Source: an uncultured Bacteroidales bacterium (GTDB lineage: Bacteria > Bacteroidota > Bacteroidia > Bacteroidales > Bacteroidaceae). From it: 64,000 bases of DNA. Positions within the stretch are counted from its first letter, which is position 1. Every line of letters starts with the position of its first letter. Both the position numbers and the translations under genes were made by a program. Where the stretch lies: positions 78,212 to 142,211 of the forward strand of contig CACWFV010000008.1 of the NCBI GenBank assembly GCA_902760315.1, written 5' to 3'. Under the pieces are notes generated by a model, which ran no database searches, was not told where the DNA came from, and worked only from the letters and a program-made list of their open reading frames with translations. Below are positions 42,487 to 49,681 of the stretch, one piece after another.

Positions 42487-45400
42487 ATGCAATTAAAATT
42501 TAAACATCAGCAATTCCAGATAGAAGCAGCTAAGGCGGTAACGGATGTCTTTCAAGGGCAGCCGAACCAGTCGATGCAGGAGTTTACCCACGACATGGGC
42601 CAAAGCATGGATGGCTCGCAAGACATGTTCGACGTGGTGGGCTTTCGCAATCAGCCCATCCGTGTAATGACGCAAGACCTGTTAAAGAACATGTGGGCGG
42701 TACAGACACCTGCACAGCTGAAACCCTCAGAAGAGGTGCTGCTGAAAGACATGCGACTGACCATTGAAATGGAGACTGGTACGGGTAAAACCTATACCTA
42801 TATCAAGACGATGTTTGAACTGAATCGTCTCTATGGCTGGTCAAAGTTTATTATCGTGGTGCCAAGCATAGCTATTCGTGAGGGCGTAAGTCGTTCGTTC
42901 GAGATAATGAGTGAGCACTTTGCGGCAGAATATGGTAAGCGCATACAGAGCTTTATTTACGACTCGAAACAGCTGACAAAGATTGATCAGTTTGCCAGCG
43001 ATGCCAATATGCATGTGATGATTATCAACACACAGGCGTTTGCTGCACGTGGTGAGGATGCACGACGCATCTACATGAAGCTGGATGCCTTCCGCAGTCG
43101 CAGACCTATCGATGTGATAGCAGCCACGAACCCCATTCTGATTATCGATGAGCCTCAGAGTGTATTAGGCGCAGACAAGAAAAATGCAACGCGAGAGAAA
43201 CTGAAGGAATTCAAGCCCCTCTTTACCTTATTATATAGTGCCACACACAGAGCTGGCGACATCGTAAACATGGTGTATCGACTGGATGCGATGGATGCCT
43301 ACAACAAGAAACTGGTGAAGAAAATCACAGTAAAGGGTATCGAACAAAAGGGTACTACTGCCACCAATGGCTATCTGTATCTGGAAAGCATCGAACTGAG
43401 TGAGGGAAACCCCAAGGCTCGTATTGGCTTCGACAAGAAAGGGGCAAGCAGCGTGAAGCAGGTAACACAACTGGTGGGCGATGGCTTTGACATCTACCAA
43501 CAGAGTGGCGGATTGGAGGAATACAAGAATGGCTATCGCGTGGAAAACATCGATGGCTATAACCATACTGTCAGGCTACTGAATGGTACTGTGCTGCATG
43601 AGGGTGAGATGATAGGACGCGTGAACGATGTTTATGTGCGTCGCCATCAGATTAGAGAAACCATCTTGTCGCATATTCATAAGGAAAGGAAACTCTTTAA
43701 AATGGGTATCAAGTGTCTGTCGCTGTTCTTCATTGACCATGTGGACAACTATCGTATCTACAAGGCGGGCGGAGAAACAGAGAAAGGACAGTATGCCCAG
43801 ATGTTTGAGGAAGAATATAACAATATTGTGGGGCAACTGCAACTGGAGTTTTCAGACGATCCAGCCTATGTGGCCTACTTGAAACACTATAAGGCTGAGG
43901 AAGTGCATAACGGCTATTTCTCAAGAGACAGGAAAGGTAACTTTGTTCAGCCATCAGCAACAGAACTGCGCAATGAAAGCAGTAACGATGCTTCTGCCTA
44001 CGACCTTATTATGAAGGATAAGGAACGTCTGTTGTCGTTTGAAGAGCCTACACGTTTCATCTTCTCACACTCAGCCCTGAAAGAGGGTTGGGACAATCCC
44101 AACGTGTTCCAGATATGTACGCTGAAAGATTCTGACAATCAGACAAAAAAACGGCAGGAAGTAGGACGAGGCATGCGTCTCTGTGTGAACAAAAAGGGTG
44201 AACGTCAGGACGAGAGTGTACTACATGGTGCTGTGTTCGATGTGAATGAGCTGACAGTAATAGCCAGTGAGTCGTATAACTCGTTTGCCTCGAAGTTGCA
44301 GACAGAGATTGCTGAGGCGGTAGCTGACCGTCCGCAGAAAGTACAGCCCAGCCTGTTTAAAGATATGGTGGTTACTGATGCGCGAGGCGTACAAAAGAAA
44401 CTGGACGAGGACGATGCTCAGGAAATTCTTTATATCATGCGCATGAAGGGCTATGTGACTAAGCAAGGCCAGCTGACTCAGCAATTCCACGATGAAAAGA
44501 AGGAAGGTACGTTGGACTTTGGCGGTGACTACAATGACTTCAAAGGAGACATCGTAAAGCGTCTTGACAGCATCTTCAATCCTGACAGCGTCATGCCAGA
44601 AGATGCCAGAAGAGTACGTGAGGCGAAGTTTGACCAGCAGAAGTTTGCTCGTAAGGAGTTCCAAGACCTATGGCGTAAGATAAACCAGCAGACATATTAC
44701 ACGGTTGACTTCAAGACTGAAGACCTGATTAAGCGTGCTATCATTGAGTTGGATGCAAAGTTGCAGGTGTCAGAAATCAGAATCCAAGTGGTGACTGGTA
44801 CGATGAAGGAAATCAAGAGTCGCCAGCAGTTGTTGGAAGGTGGTGCGATGTTGGCCAGTGAAGCAGAGACGGAAAGCGTTCACGAGCTGGTAGGCGAAAA
44901 CGTAAAATACGACCTGATAGGAAAACTGGTTGAAGCTACAGGACTGACACGTCTTGCTATTGTCAATATCTTGAAGAAGATAAGTCCCAAGACCTTTAAT
45001 AAGTTCAAGGCCAATCCAGAGGAGTTTATCATCAAGGCAGGCAATATCATTAACCAGTGCAAGGCTATTGCGGTAGTGGAACATGTGCAGTATCATAAAC
45101 TCAACCAAGAGTTCGATTCTGACATTTTCAGTGCTGCTTCGCTGAAAGGAAAATTGGGCGTGAATGCATTGGAGTCAGTGAAATCGCTTTACGATATTGT
45201 GGTGGTGGATTCTAAGGGTATTGAAATGAACTTCGCCAAAGATTTGGAGCTACAGAACGAGGTCGCAGTCTATACCAAGTTGCCTGGTGGCTTCTATATC
45301 AATACGCCTGTAGGCCATTATAACCCCGACTGGGCGATTGTGTTCAAAGAAGGTGCAGACATCAAGCACATCTACTTTGTAGCAGAGACCAAGGGCTATA

Positions 45401-45546
45401 GCAGCGATGAAGTAACAGACTATCGTGAGACTGAGCGAGTCAAAATCGAGTGTGCCAAGCGCCACTTCGAGACCATCTCCAGCTCAGCAGTTACCTATGG
45501 CGTAGTGAAGAACTATGAGGAACTGAGGAATGTTATTACGAAGTAA
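42487..45546 (+). CDS. res: Type III restriction endonuclease subunit (Res)
   Basis: 1,019 residues. SF2 helicase with Walker A METGTGKTYTYI at about 95, DEAD-like box LIIDEPQSV at about 217, SAT motif LYSATHRAG at about 248 and motif VI EVGRGMRLCVN at about 557. The C-terminal nuclease of PD-(D/E)xK type is NPDWAIVF at about 946 with FVAETKGY at about 962-969. All motifs expected of a functional Res are seen. Cleavage would require two head-to-head unmethylated Mod sites in family precedent. Operon continues with small genes. Confidence 0.94.
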   Translation: MQLKFKHQQFQIEAAKAVTDVFQGQPNQSMQEFTHDMGQSMDGSQDMFDVVGFRNQPIRVMTQDLLKNMWAVQTPAQLKPSEEVLLKDMRLTIEMETGTGKTYTYIKTMFELNRLYGWSKFIIVVPSIAIREGVSRSFEIMSEHFAAEYGKRIQSFIYDSKQLTKIDQFASDANMHVMIINTQAFAARGEDARRIYMKLDAFRSRRPIDVIAATNPILIIDEPQSVLGADKKNATREKLKEFKPLFTLLYSATHRAGDIVNMVYRLDAMDAYNKKLVKKITVKGIEQKGTTATNGYLYLESIELSEGNPKARIGFDKKGASSVKQVTQLVGDGFDIYQQSGGLEEYKNGYRVENIDGYNHTVRLLNGTVLHEGEMIGRVNDVYVRRHQIRETILSHIHKERKLFKMGIKCLSLFFIDHVDNYRIYKAGGETEKGQYAQMFEEEYNNIVGQLQLEFSDDPAYVAYLKHYKAEEVHNGYFSRDRKGNFVQPSATELRNESSNDASAYDLIMKDKERLLSFEEPTRFIFSHSALKEGWDNPNVFQICTLKDSDNQTKKRQEVGRGMRLCVNKKGERQDESVLHGAVFDVNELTVIASESYNSFASKLQTEIAEAVADRPQKVQPSLFKDMVVTDARGVQKKLDEDDAQEILYIMRMKGYVTKQGQLTQQFHDEKKEGTLDFGGDYNDFKGDIVKRLDSIFNPDSVMPEDARRVREAKFDQQKFARKEFQDLWRKINQQTYYTVDFKTEDLIKRAIIELDAKLQVSEIRIQVVTGTMKEIKSRQQLLEGGAMLASEAETESVHELVGENVKYDLIGKLVEATGLTRLAIVNILKKISPKTFNKFKANPEEFIIKAGNIINQCKAIAVVEHVQYHKLNQEFDSDIFSAASLKGKLGVNALESVKSLYDIVVVDSKGIEMNFAKDLELQNEVAVYTKLPGGFYINTPVGHYNPDWAIVFKEGADIKHIYFVAETKGYSSDEVTDYRETERVKIECAKRHFETISSSAVTYGVVKNYEELRNVITK

Positions 45547-45566
45547 GAATACTAATAATACATAAT

Positions 45567-45989
45567 ATGAAAGAAGCAAGATATAATATGCTAAATGACT
45601 GCTTAGATGCAATTCAGGAAGCACATGATTTGTTAGAAGAAGTCCGAGACGAAGAACAGGAAGCTTATGACAATATGCCAGAAGGTCTGCAATATAGTGA
45701 ACGAGGTGACATGATGCAGGAGGCAATAGATACCTTAGATGAGTCTGTAGATAATATTGATGAAGTAATATCCAACTTGGAGAGTGCAATATCAACGGCG
45801 AATAATCCTGATATTATGGAAATAGATCCGTGGCAGAAATTGAAAGTCGGCGATGTCGTCAAGCATAAAAGTTTTGGCCCTGGAGTTATTGTCTCTATGG
45901 AAGAGAAACATATTTCCGTTAAATTTCCAGATAAAGTTTCTAAGTTTATGCTGCCAGATGCTTTTGAAAAAGGATATCTCATTCTCTAA
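45567..45989 (+). CDS. Coiled-coil plus Tudor-like small protein
   Basis: 140 residues. Residues 1-85 are an acidic helical region (CLDAIQEAHDLLEEVRDEEQEAY, AIDTLDESVDNIDEVISNLE). Residues about 92-140 (GDVVKHKSFGPGVIVSMEE, SVKFPDKVSKFML) resemble the Tudor-like domain at the end of UvrD/PcrA helicases, which binds RNA polymerase or DNA partners. It lies 20 bp after res and is probably co-transcribed. The helical half is paralogous to the next gene. A role in tethering the helicase/R-M complex is inference only. Confidence 0.7.
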   Translation: MKEARYNMLNDCLDAIQEAHDLLEEVRDEEQEAYDNMPEGLQYSERGDMMQEAIDTLDESVDNIDEVISNLESAISTANNPDIMEIDPWQKLKVGDVVKHKSFGPGVIVSMEEKHISVKFPDKVSKFMLPDAFEKGYLIL

Positions 45990-46000
45990 TCCTATTTATT

Positions 46001-46231
46001 ATGAATAATTCAAGAAGAAAAAGAATAAGTGAGAGCATCAGATTATTGGAGGATGCTCAGGAGAAATTGAACAAGGTCTTGTATGATGAAAAAGATGCTT
46101 TGTCAAAACTTCCAGATGATGAAGAATACGATGATATGAGAGATGGCATGGGTGACCTTATTGTAGAATTGGATGATACAATATCCAGTTTAGAAGATGC
46201 TTTAGGAACACTCAATGATGCAGACTTTTGA
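46001..46231 (+). CDS. Small acidic coiled-coil protein, paralog of the preceding N-terminus
   Basis: 76 residues. Alignment by eye with the previous protein: ESIRLLEDAQEKLNKVLYDE versus LDAIQEAHDLLEEVRDEE, LPDDEEYDDMRDGM versus MPEGLQYSERGDMM, and LDDTISSLEDALGTLNDA versus LDESVDNIDEVISNLESA. It lacks the Tudor-like part. Located 11 bp downstream, same strand. Probably arose by duplication; function unknown. Confidence 0.65.
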   Translation: MNNSRRKRISESIRLLEDAQEKLNKVLYDEKDALSKLPDDEEYDDMRDGMGDLIVELDDTISSLEDALGTLNDADF

Positions 46232-46310
46232 GAAAACATCGGGGAAAGACATCGGGGACTGGCACCTGTTTCAATGAGTAAGCTGACAATAACTAAAACA
46301 ATAAAACCTA

Positions 46311-46679
46311 ATGGCAGGCAAAGATAAAGAAAACAAGTCGACAGGCAACATCGTTTCCAATATAGTAAATCATATAAAAGCTTCGAAAAAAAAGAAGAAG
46401 ATGAATGTGAAACTAAGTGGAAATAAATTAGCTCAACGTGAAGCAAAGCAATTTCAGAATTCGCTTCAAGGCATGACAAAGGAAGAGAAAATTGCTGCCA
46501 ATAAAGCAAGGGTGGCAAAATATCATCCTGAGCCAGATTTTTCAAATGTATCGCCTTCGCCCCAAATAGCCAAGGAGCGTCGAAAGATTAATCATGAAAG
46601 GAACATGTTGGAAAGGGCAAAGAAGATATGGCACTCAATAGTTTCCGTCCCTATGGGTGGAATAAATAAAAAGCATTGA
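46311..46679 (+). CDS. Small basic hypothetical protein
   Basis: 122 residues, strongly basic, with a lysine run (KASKKKKKMNVKL) and a helical middle (KLAQREAKQFQNSLQGMTKEEK). No family recognised, no signal peptide, no membrane segment. Last gene of the defence operon before border repeat R2; gap of 79 bp from the previous gene. Nucleic-acid binding is plausible from charge only. Confidence 0.55.
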   Translation: MAGKDKENKSTGNIVSNIVNHIKASKKKKKMNVKLSGNKLAQREAKQFQNSLQGMTKEEKIAANKARVAKYHPEPDFSNVSPSPQIAKERRKINHERNMLERAKKIWHSIVSVPMGGINKKH

Positions 46680-46706
46680 TTCGTAGCTATAGTTGAGTAC
46701 ACAGCA

Positions 46707-46775
46707 GATTGCAAAGCCACACTCTGACCTAGGTCTGAGAAGGTTTGCTCGACGGCCCGAAGGGGAAAGTCAACC
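46707..46775 (+). repeat. Island border repeat R2
   Basis: 69 bp matching R1 (34,256-34,355) without its 35-bp extra block. Contains the palindrome GACCTAGGTC (46,727-46,736) not kept in R1. It lies about 28 bp after the last island gene. Confidence 0.8.
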
Positions 46776-46820
46776 GACCCCATTGTGAGTAATTTCTTAA
46801 ATTAACTTAATGTTTATGGG

Positions 46821-46843
46821 ACTGTTTCATATTTTGAAACAGT
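46821..46843. promoter_or_regulatory. Palindromic operator of the S24 regulator gene
   Basis: ACTGTTTCA (46,821-46,829) and TGAAACAGT (46,835-46,843) are perfect inverted half-sites with a five-base spacer, just upstream of the -7 box at 46,851. Position and form suit autorepression by the LexA-like product. Confidence 0.65.
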
Positions 46844-46850
46844 CTTGTTT

Positions 46851-46858
46851 TATCTTTG
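46851..46858 (+). promoter_or_regulatory. -7 promoter element of the S24 gene
   Basis: TATCTTTG, 46 bases before the ATG at 46,905. Confidence 0.65.
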
Positions 46859-46904
46859 CACCCGATTTCAGATAACAAAAATTGCTAATCTAAGGTGTAA
46901 AGAC

Positions 46905-47789
46905 ATGAATGAAGAAGAACTGAAAGAGATTATGTTACTGCTGGAAAAAGCAGGATGGCAGCCCCAGCTGTGTGATACGCCACTACCTGCCTATGAATCG
47001 GTACATGCTGGCAATCCTACAGAGCCAGGACAAGAGCCTTTGGATATGATAATGGTGCCTAAGGTATTCCTATCGATGTGTCCGGAAAGTATGGTGAAGG
47101 TTGTAGGCAACTCGATGCTTGATGCTGGCATCAATGATGGCGACTGGGTGAAGATGACGATTGGGCAGCAACCCAGAGACGGCGACATCGTCGTGGTGGT
47201 CATCGGGTCTGAATGTACGGTAAAGAGTTACTATGAGGATGACGAGGGCGCACACTGGCTGATACCTCAGAACAAGGCGGAACAGGGACTATATAAGGTG
47301 ATATGTCTGGAAGAAACGCATGAGAAAGTGTATCTGTGTGGCGTGGTAAAGGAAATATTAAAGCCTTTGCCCCGTGTATCGACGAAGTCGCTGCGCTCAA
47401 CTCTGGCAGCTCTAAAACCCCACGCTGATGAGGAACCCAAGATAACTGAACAGCGGGTGAATGAGGTCATAAGGATAGTCGCTGCTGACATCAAGATTGC
47501 GCGCATGTGGTATGCCGTATGTCGTAGTATGATTGACGAACTGATTGTGGCCGACAAACAGTACGACGTGTTCTGCAACAGGGTACAACAGGTGGTGCCT
47601 TATCATGAGCATCTGCCCCGAACTGACGAGATGCAGGCTATGGCTGTGGAGAGCTTCTCAAAGTCTGTCAGCAAGTGGGACGAAAAGAAGGCACCCGTGA
47701 AGGGTAAACGCTACAAGGCGTATAGAGAGTTAGCTGAGCGAACCACCAGATTATTGACAATGAGCGATTCAGAATTTAGGCAACAATAA
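46905..47789 (+). CDS. S24/LexA-like peptidase regulator with extra C-terminal domain
   Basis: 294 residues from ATG at 46,905 (the 20-codon extension begins in the promoter). The S24 peptidase region (about 35-150) has the catalytic serine in VVGNSMLDAGINDGDWV at about 70 and the lysine in CTVKSYYED at about 105. No clear helix-turn-helix precedes it. The C-terminal half (about 165-294) is an unrecognised helical domain with many Arg and Lys. A palindrome over its promoter points to an SOS-type or phage-repressor-type switch of the downstream replication genes. Confidence 0.82.
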   Translation: MNEEELKEIMLLLEKAGWQPQLCDTPLPAYESVHAGNPTEPGQEPLDMIMVPKVFLSMCPESMVKVVGNSMLDAGINDGDWVKMTIGQQPRDGDIVVVVIGSECTVKSYYEDDEGAHWLIPQNKAEQGLYKVICLEETHEKVYLCGVVKEILKPLPRVSTKSLRSTLAALKPHADEEPKITEQRVNEVIRIVAADIKIARMWYAVCRSMIDELIVADKQYDVFCNRVQQVVPYHEHLPRTDEMQAMAVESFSKSVSKWDEKKAPVKGKRYKAYRELAERTTRLLTMSDSEFRQQ

Positions 47790-47793
47790 CTAA

Positions 47794-47896
47794 AAACTCT
47801 GGAGAAACTCTGGAGAATTGCTGTTTTTCCCAGAGTTTTCTCCAGAGTTTTGGCAAAAACAAGCAAAACTCCAGGAAAAACTCTGGAAAACTCCCA
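47794..47896. repeat. 11-bp phased GAGTTT/AAACTC repeats
   Basis: AAACTCTGGAG twice in tandem, a spacer, CCAGAGTTTT and its neighbour CTCCAGAGTTTT (inverted), then AAAACTCCAGG, AAAAACTCTGG and AAAACTCCCAGG. Units are 11-12 bp, and the two inverted blocks can form a long stem. Confidence 0.7.
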
Positions 47897-47930
47897 GGCG
47901 ATGGAAATTTACTTCCGTCGCCTTTTTTTT
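47897..47930 (+). terminator. Rho-independent terminator after the S24 gene
   Basis: GGCGATGGAA (47,897-47,906) pairs with TTCCGTCGCC (47,913-47,922), one G-T pair, followed by eight T. Confidence 0.9.
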
Positions 47931-47935
47931 ATCCC

Positions 47936-47943
47936 TAACTTTG
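47936..47943 (+). promoter_or_regulatory. -7 promoter element of the replication genes
   Basis: TAACTTTG; the leader to the ATG at 48,157 is about 205 nt and includes the hairpin GGCAGTC/GACTGCC near 48,052-48,069. Confidence 0.55.
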
Positions 47944-48156
47944 CATTGTCGAAAGGACAAAAGCCCTGAGACAAGCGCTCATTGAAATTACTGGTACAAA
48001 ATAAAAGTCTTTCGTTAGGTTAGTTTTCTTTTGTCATTTTCATAGGCTTTAGGCAGTCAGCGGACTGCCACAATCAGCCCTGCTGTGACAGCACGACTGT
48101 TCTTTCTGAAAAGGTTTACCCCTATATACATTATTAATTATAAAATCAAAACAATT

Positions 48157-48447
48157 ATGGAAAAAACAATGAAGATTCAGAAGCTGCTGGCTATCCAGGA
48201 TAGACAGTACAACGACCAGCAAGGTCAACCAAGGGTGTTTACCAGCATGGGCATGGTGCTCACGGACGGCATAGACACTCTGTTTGCAGAGGCGACAGGC
48301 GACTACGCCCGCTCGCTTGTGGGACATCTGAATGAAGGCGACTTTGTGCGCGTTCAACTCTCGATGAGTGTTCGTGACTGGCAAGACCAGCAGGGACAGA
48401 CTCGCTACGAAAACAGAGCGTACATCAGTAATATAAAGGGTATTTAA
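48157..48447 (+). CDS. DUF3127-like OB-fold protein
   Basis: 96 residues from ATG at 48,157. Two echoing segments, LAIQDRQYNDQQGQPRVFTS and MSVRDWQDQQGQTRYENRAYI, are the beta hairpins seen in DUF3127, a small single-strand-binding-like OB protein of Bacteroidetes mobile elements. Predicted single-stranded DNA binding for the primase/helicase encoded downstream; the family-level assignment is reasonably good but the function is inferred. Confidence 0.72.
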   Translation: MEKTMKIQKLLAIQDRQYNDQQGQPRVFTSMGMVLTDGIDTLFAEATGDYARSLVGHLNEGDFVRVQLSMSVRDWQDQQGQTRYENRAYISNIKGI

Positions 48448-48448
48448 C

Positions 48449-48487
48449 GAAGTTATCGAAGTTAAAGAAGTTAAAGAAGTTAACGAA
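48449..48487 (+). repeat. 9-bp GAAGTTAAA repeats
   Basis: Four GAAGTTA-type words at 9-bp period in the gap after the OB-fold gene. The same unit recurs in coding sequence at 49,619. Confidence 0.75.
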
Positions 48488-48578
48488 TCTTGAGCGAAGC
48501 GGAGGGAATCAATTGAGCATCACGGAAACGGATGTAGGCGCCTTTCTCAACGTGAACCTCAGCAAAACTCAAGAGATT

Positions 48579-48905
48579 ATGATTATAAAAGTAGAAATTT
48601 CAGAAGAGACCATGGCCCGAATGCTAACGGGCAAGAGAGTAGAAGGTACCATAGGGTACGACCTGATGACTGGGAAGAAGACGTTTAATGCCTTCCATCG
48701 TCGCAGACATGACCACCACAAGGATGAGCTGCTGGGTAAGCTGCCGTGGGGCTGGGTGAAGGAGTCGAAGGCGAACCAGAAACGCTATACGAGTTTCCCG
48801 AAGAATATGTCGCTGGAGGAGAAGCTGGCCCTCATGGACAGAGATAACGAGATGGCCAAAGCGGTGCTCATCGAACGAGAATTAGAACTTATCGAATTCT
48901 GCTAA
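48579..48905 (+). CDS. Small hypothetical protein of the replication module
   Basis: 108 residues from ATG at 48,579 (MIIKVEISEETMARMLTGKR); the frame is open to a TTG at 48,513 but no ribosome-binding or sequence reason supports that. Basic middle segment FNAFHRRRHDHHKDELL. No family recognised. It ends 3 bp before the primase gene and is probably co-transcribed. Confidence 0.65.
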   Translation: MIIKVEISEETMARMLTGKRVEGTIGYDLMTGKKTFNAFHRRRHDHHKDELLGKLPWGWVKESKANQKRYTSFPKNMSLEEKLALMDRDNEMAKAVLIERELELIEFC

Positions 48906-48908
48906 GCT

Positions 48909-49622
48909 ATGTTTTGCGTACAAGATAACCAATTTATTTCTCCAGCTGTGCCAGGCACACTGGAGAAACTGAATGAGGTGCTGGACTCGCCCAGGGTGAA
49001 ATGGAAGATAGAGACCATTCGCAGTGTCAGGGAGCCCGGAGCTATCAGGCTATGGGCTTCAAATACGGACTTCCAGAAATTCTGCATCAAAGAAGGATTG
49101 AAGAAGAAGGGTGCTGGCGAGGCTTTTAAGGCACTGACTGATGAAGAGAAGCTGGGACGCTGGGCTACGGCACTGAAGGAGAGTCTGCCACCTCTGATAT
49201 TCGGGGCTCGTGACTTTGACGAGACGCCATTGAAGAAAGACCCGTCACGCACCATGAAGCGCAGGGTACTGGCTGGCATTCATCTGAGTGGCCTGTTTAT
49301 GTTTGACGTTGACCATGTGGACAACCCTCGTGAAATCTTCCAACGGACACAAGGCGAGGGATTCCCTTGGGAGGTGGTATTTGCCCACTTGACATCATCG
49401 GGAAAGGGTCTGCGACTGGTGTGTAAGGCCAAAGTGGAGGTCGGCAACATTGCTGACAACCAGATTGAACTGGCCAAGGCATTGGGTGTAAAGGCTGATG
49501 CCAGCTGCATCGATGCGTCAAGAATCTCTTATGCTCCCATGCGGGAGGATGTGTATTATCTGAATGAAAAAGAACTGCTGAACTATTACCTACGAAAAAG
49601 ACGCACAGCTTCGAGGAAGTGA
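48909..49622 (+). CDS. VirE-N/BT4734-like primase domain protein
   Basis: 237 residues. Archaeo-eukaryotic primase-like signatures: LFMFDVDHVDN (DxD pair) at about 130, HLTSSGKGLRLVCKA at about 161-175, and ADASCIDASRISYAP at about 197-211. The family (BT4734-like or VirE N-terminal) accompanies DUF3987 helicases in Bacteroidetes elements. Predicted to prime replication of the element. Its TGA overlaps the next gene's GTG start (GTGA). Confidence 0.82.
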   Translation: MFCVQDNQFISPAVPGTLEKLNEVLDSPRVKWKIETIRSVREPGAIRLWASNTDFQKFCIKEGLKKKGAGEAFKALTDEEKLGRWATALKESLPPLIFGARDFDETPLKKDPSRTMKRRVLAGIHLSGLFMFDVDHVDNPREIFQRTQGEGFPWEVVFAHLTSSGKGLRLVCKAKVEVGNIADNQIELAKALGVKADASCIDASRISYAPMREDVYYLNEKELLNYYLRKRRTASRK

Positions 49623-49681
49623 AGGAAGTTAAAGAGGTTAAAGAAGATAAGGAAGTTAAGGAAGTTAAAGAAGTTAAGGAA
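49619..49681 (+). repeat. 9-bp GAAGTTAAA repeats, coding copy
   Basis: Seven 9-bp units translated as KEV at the start of the DUF3987 gene. Same unit as at 48,449 and related words at 51,432-51,470. Confidence 0.8.

Noticed and set aside
46707-46775. R2 as a tRNA or tmRNA fragment
   Set aside because: No acceptor stem, anticodon arm or T-arm consensus could be placed.
47794-47896. CRISPR array
   Set aside because: Units are 11 bp without unique spacers of 30 bp, and no cas gene is near.
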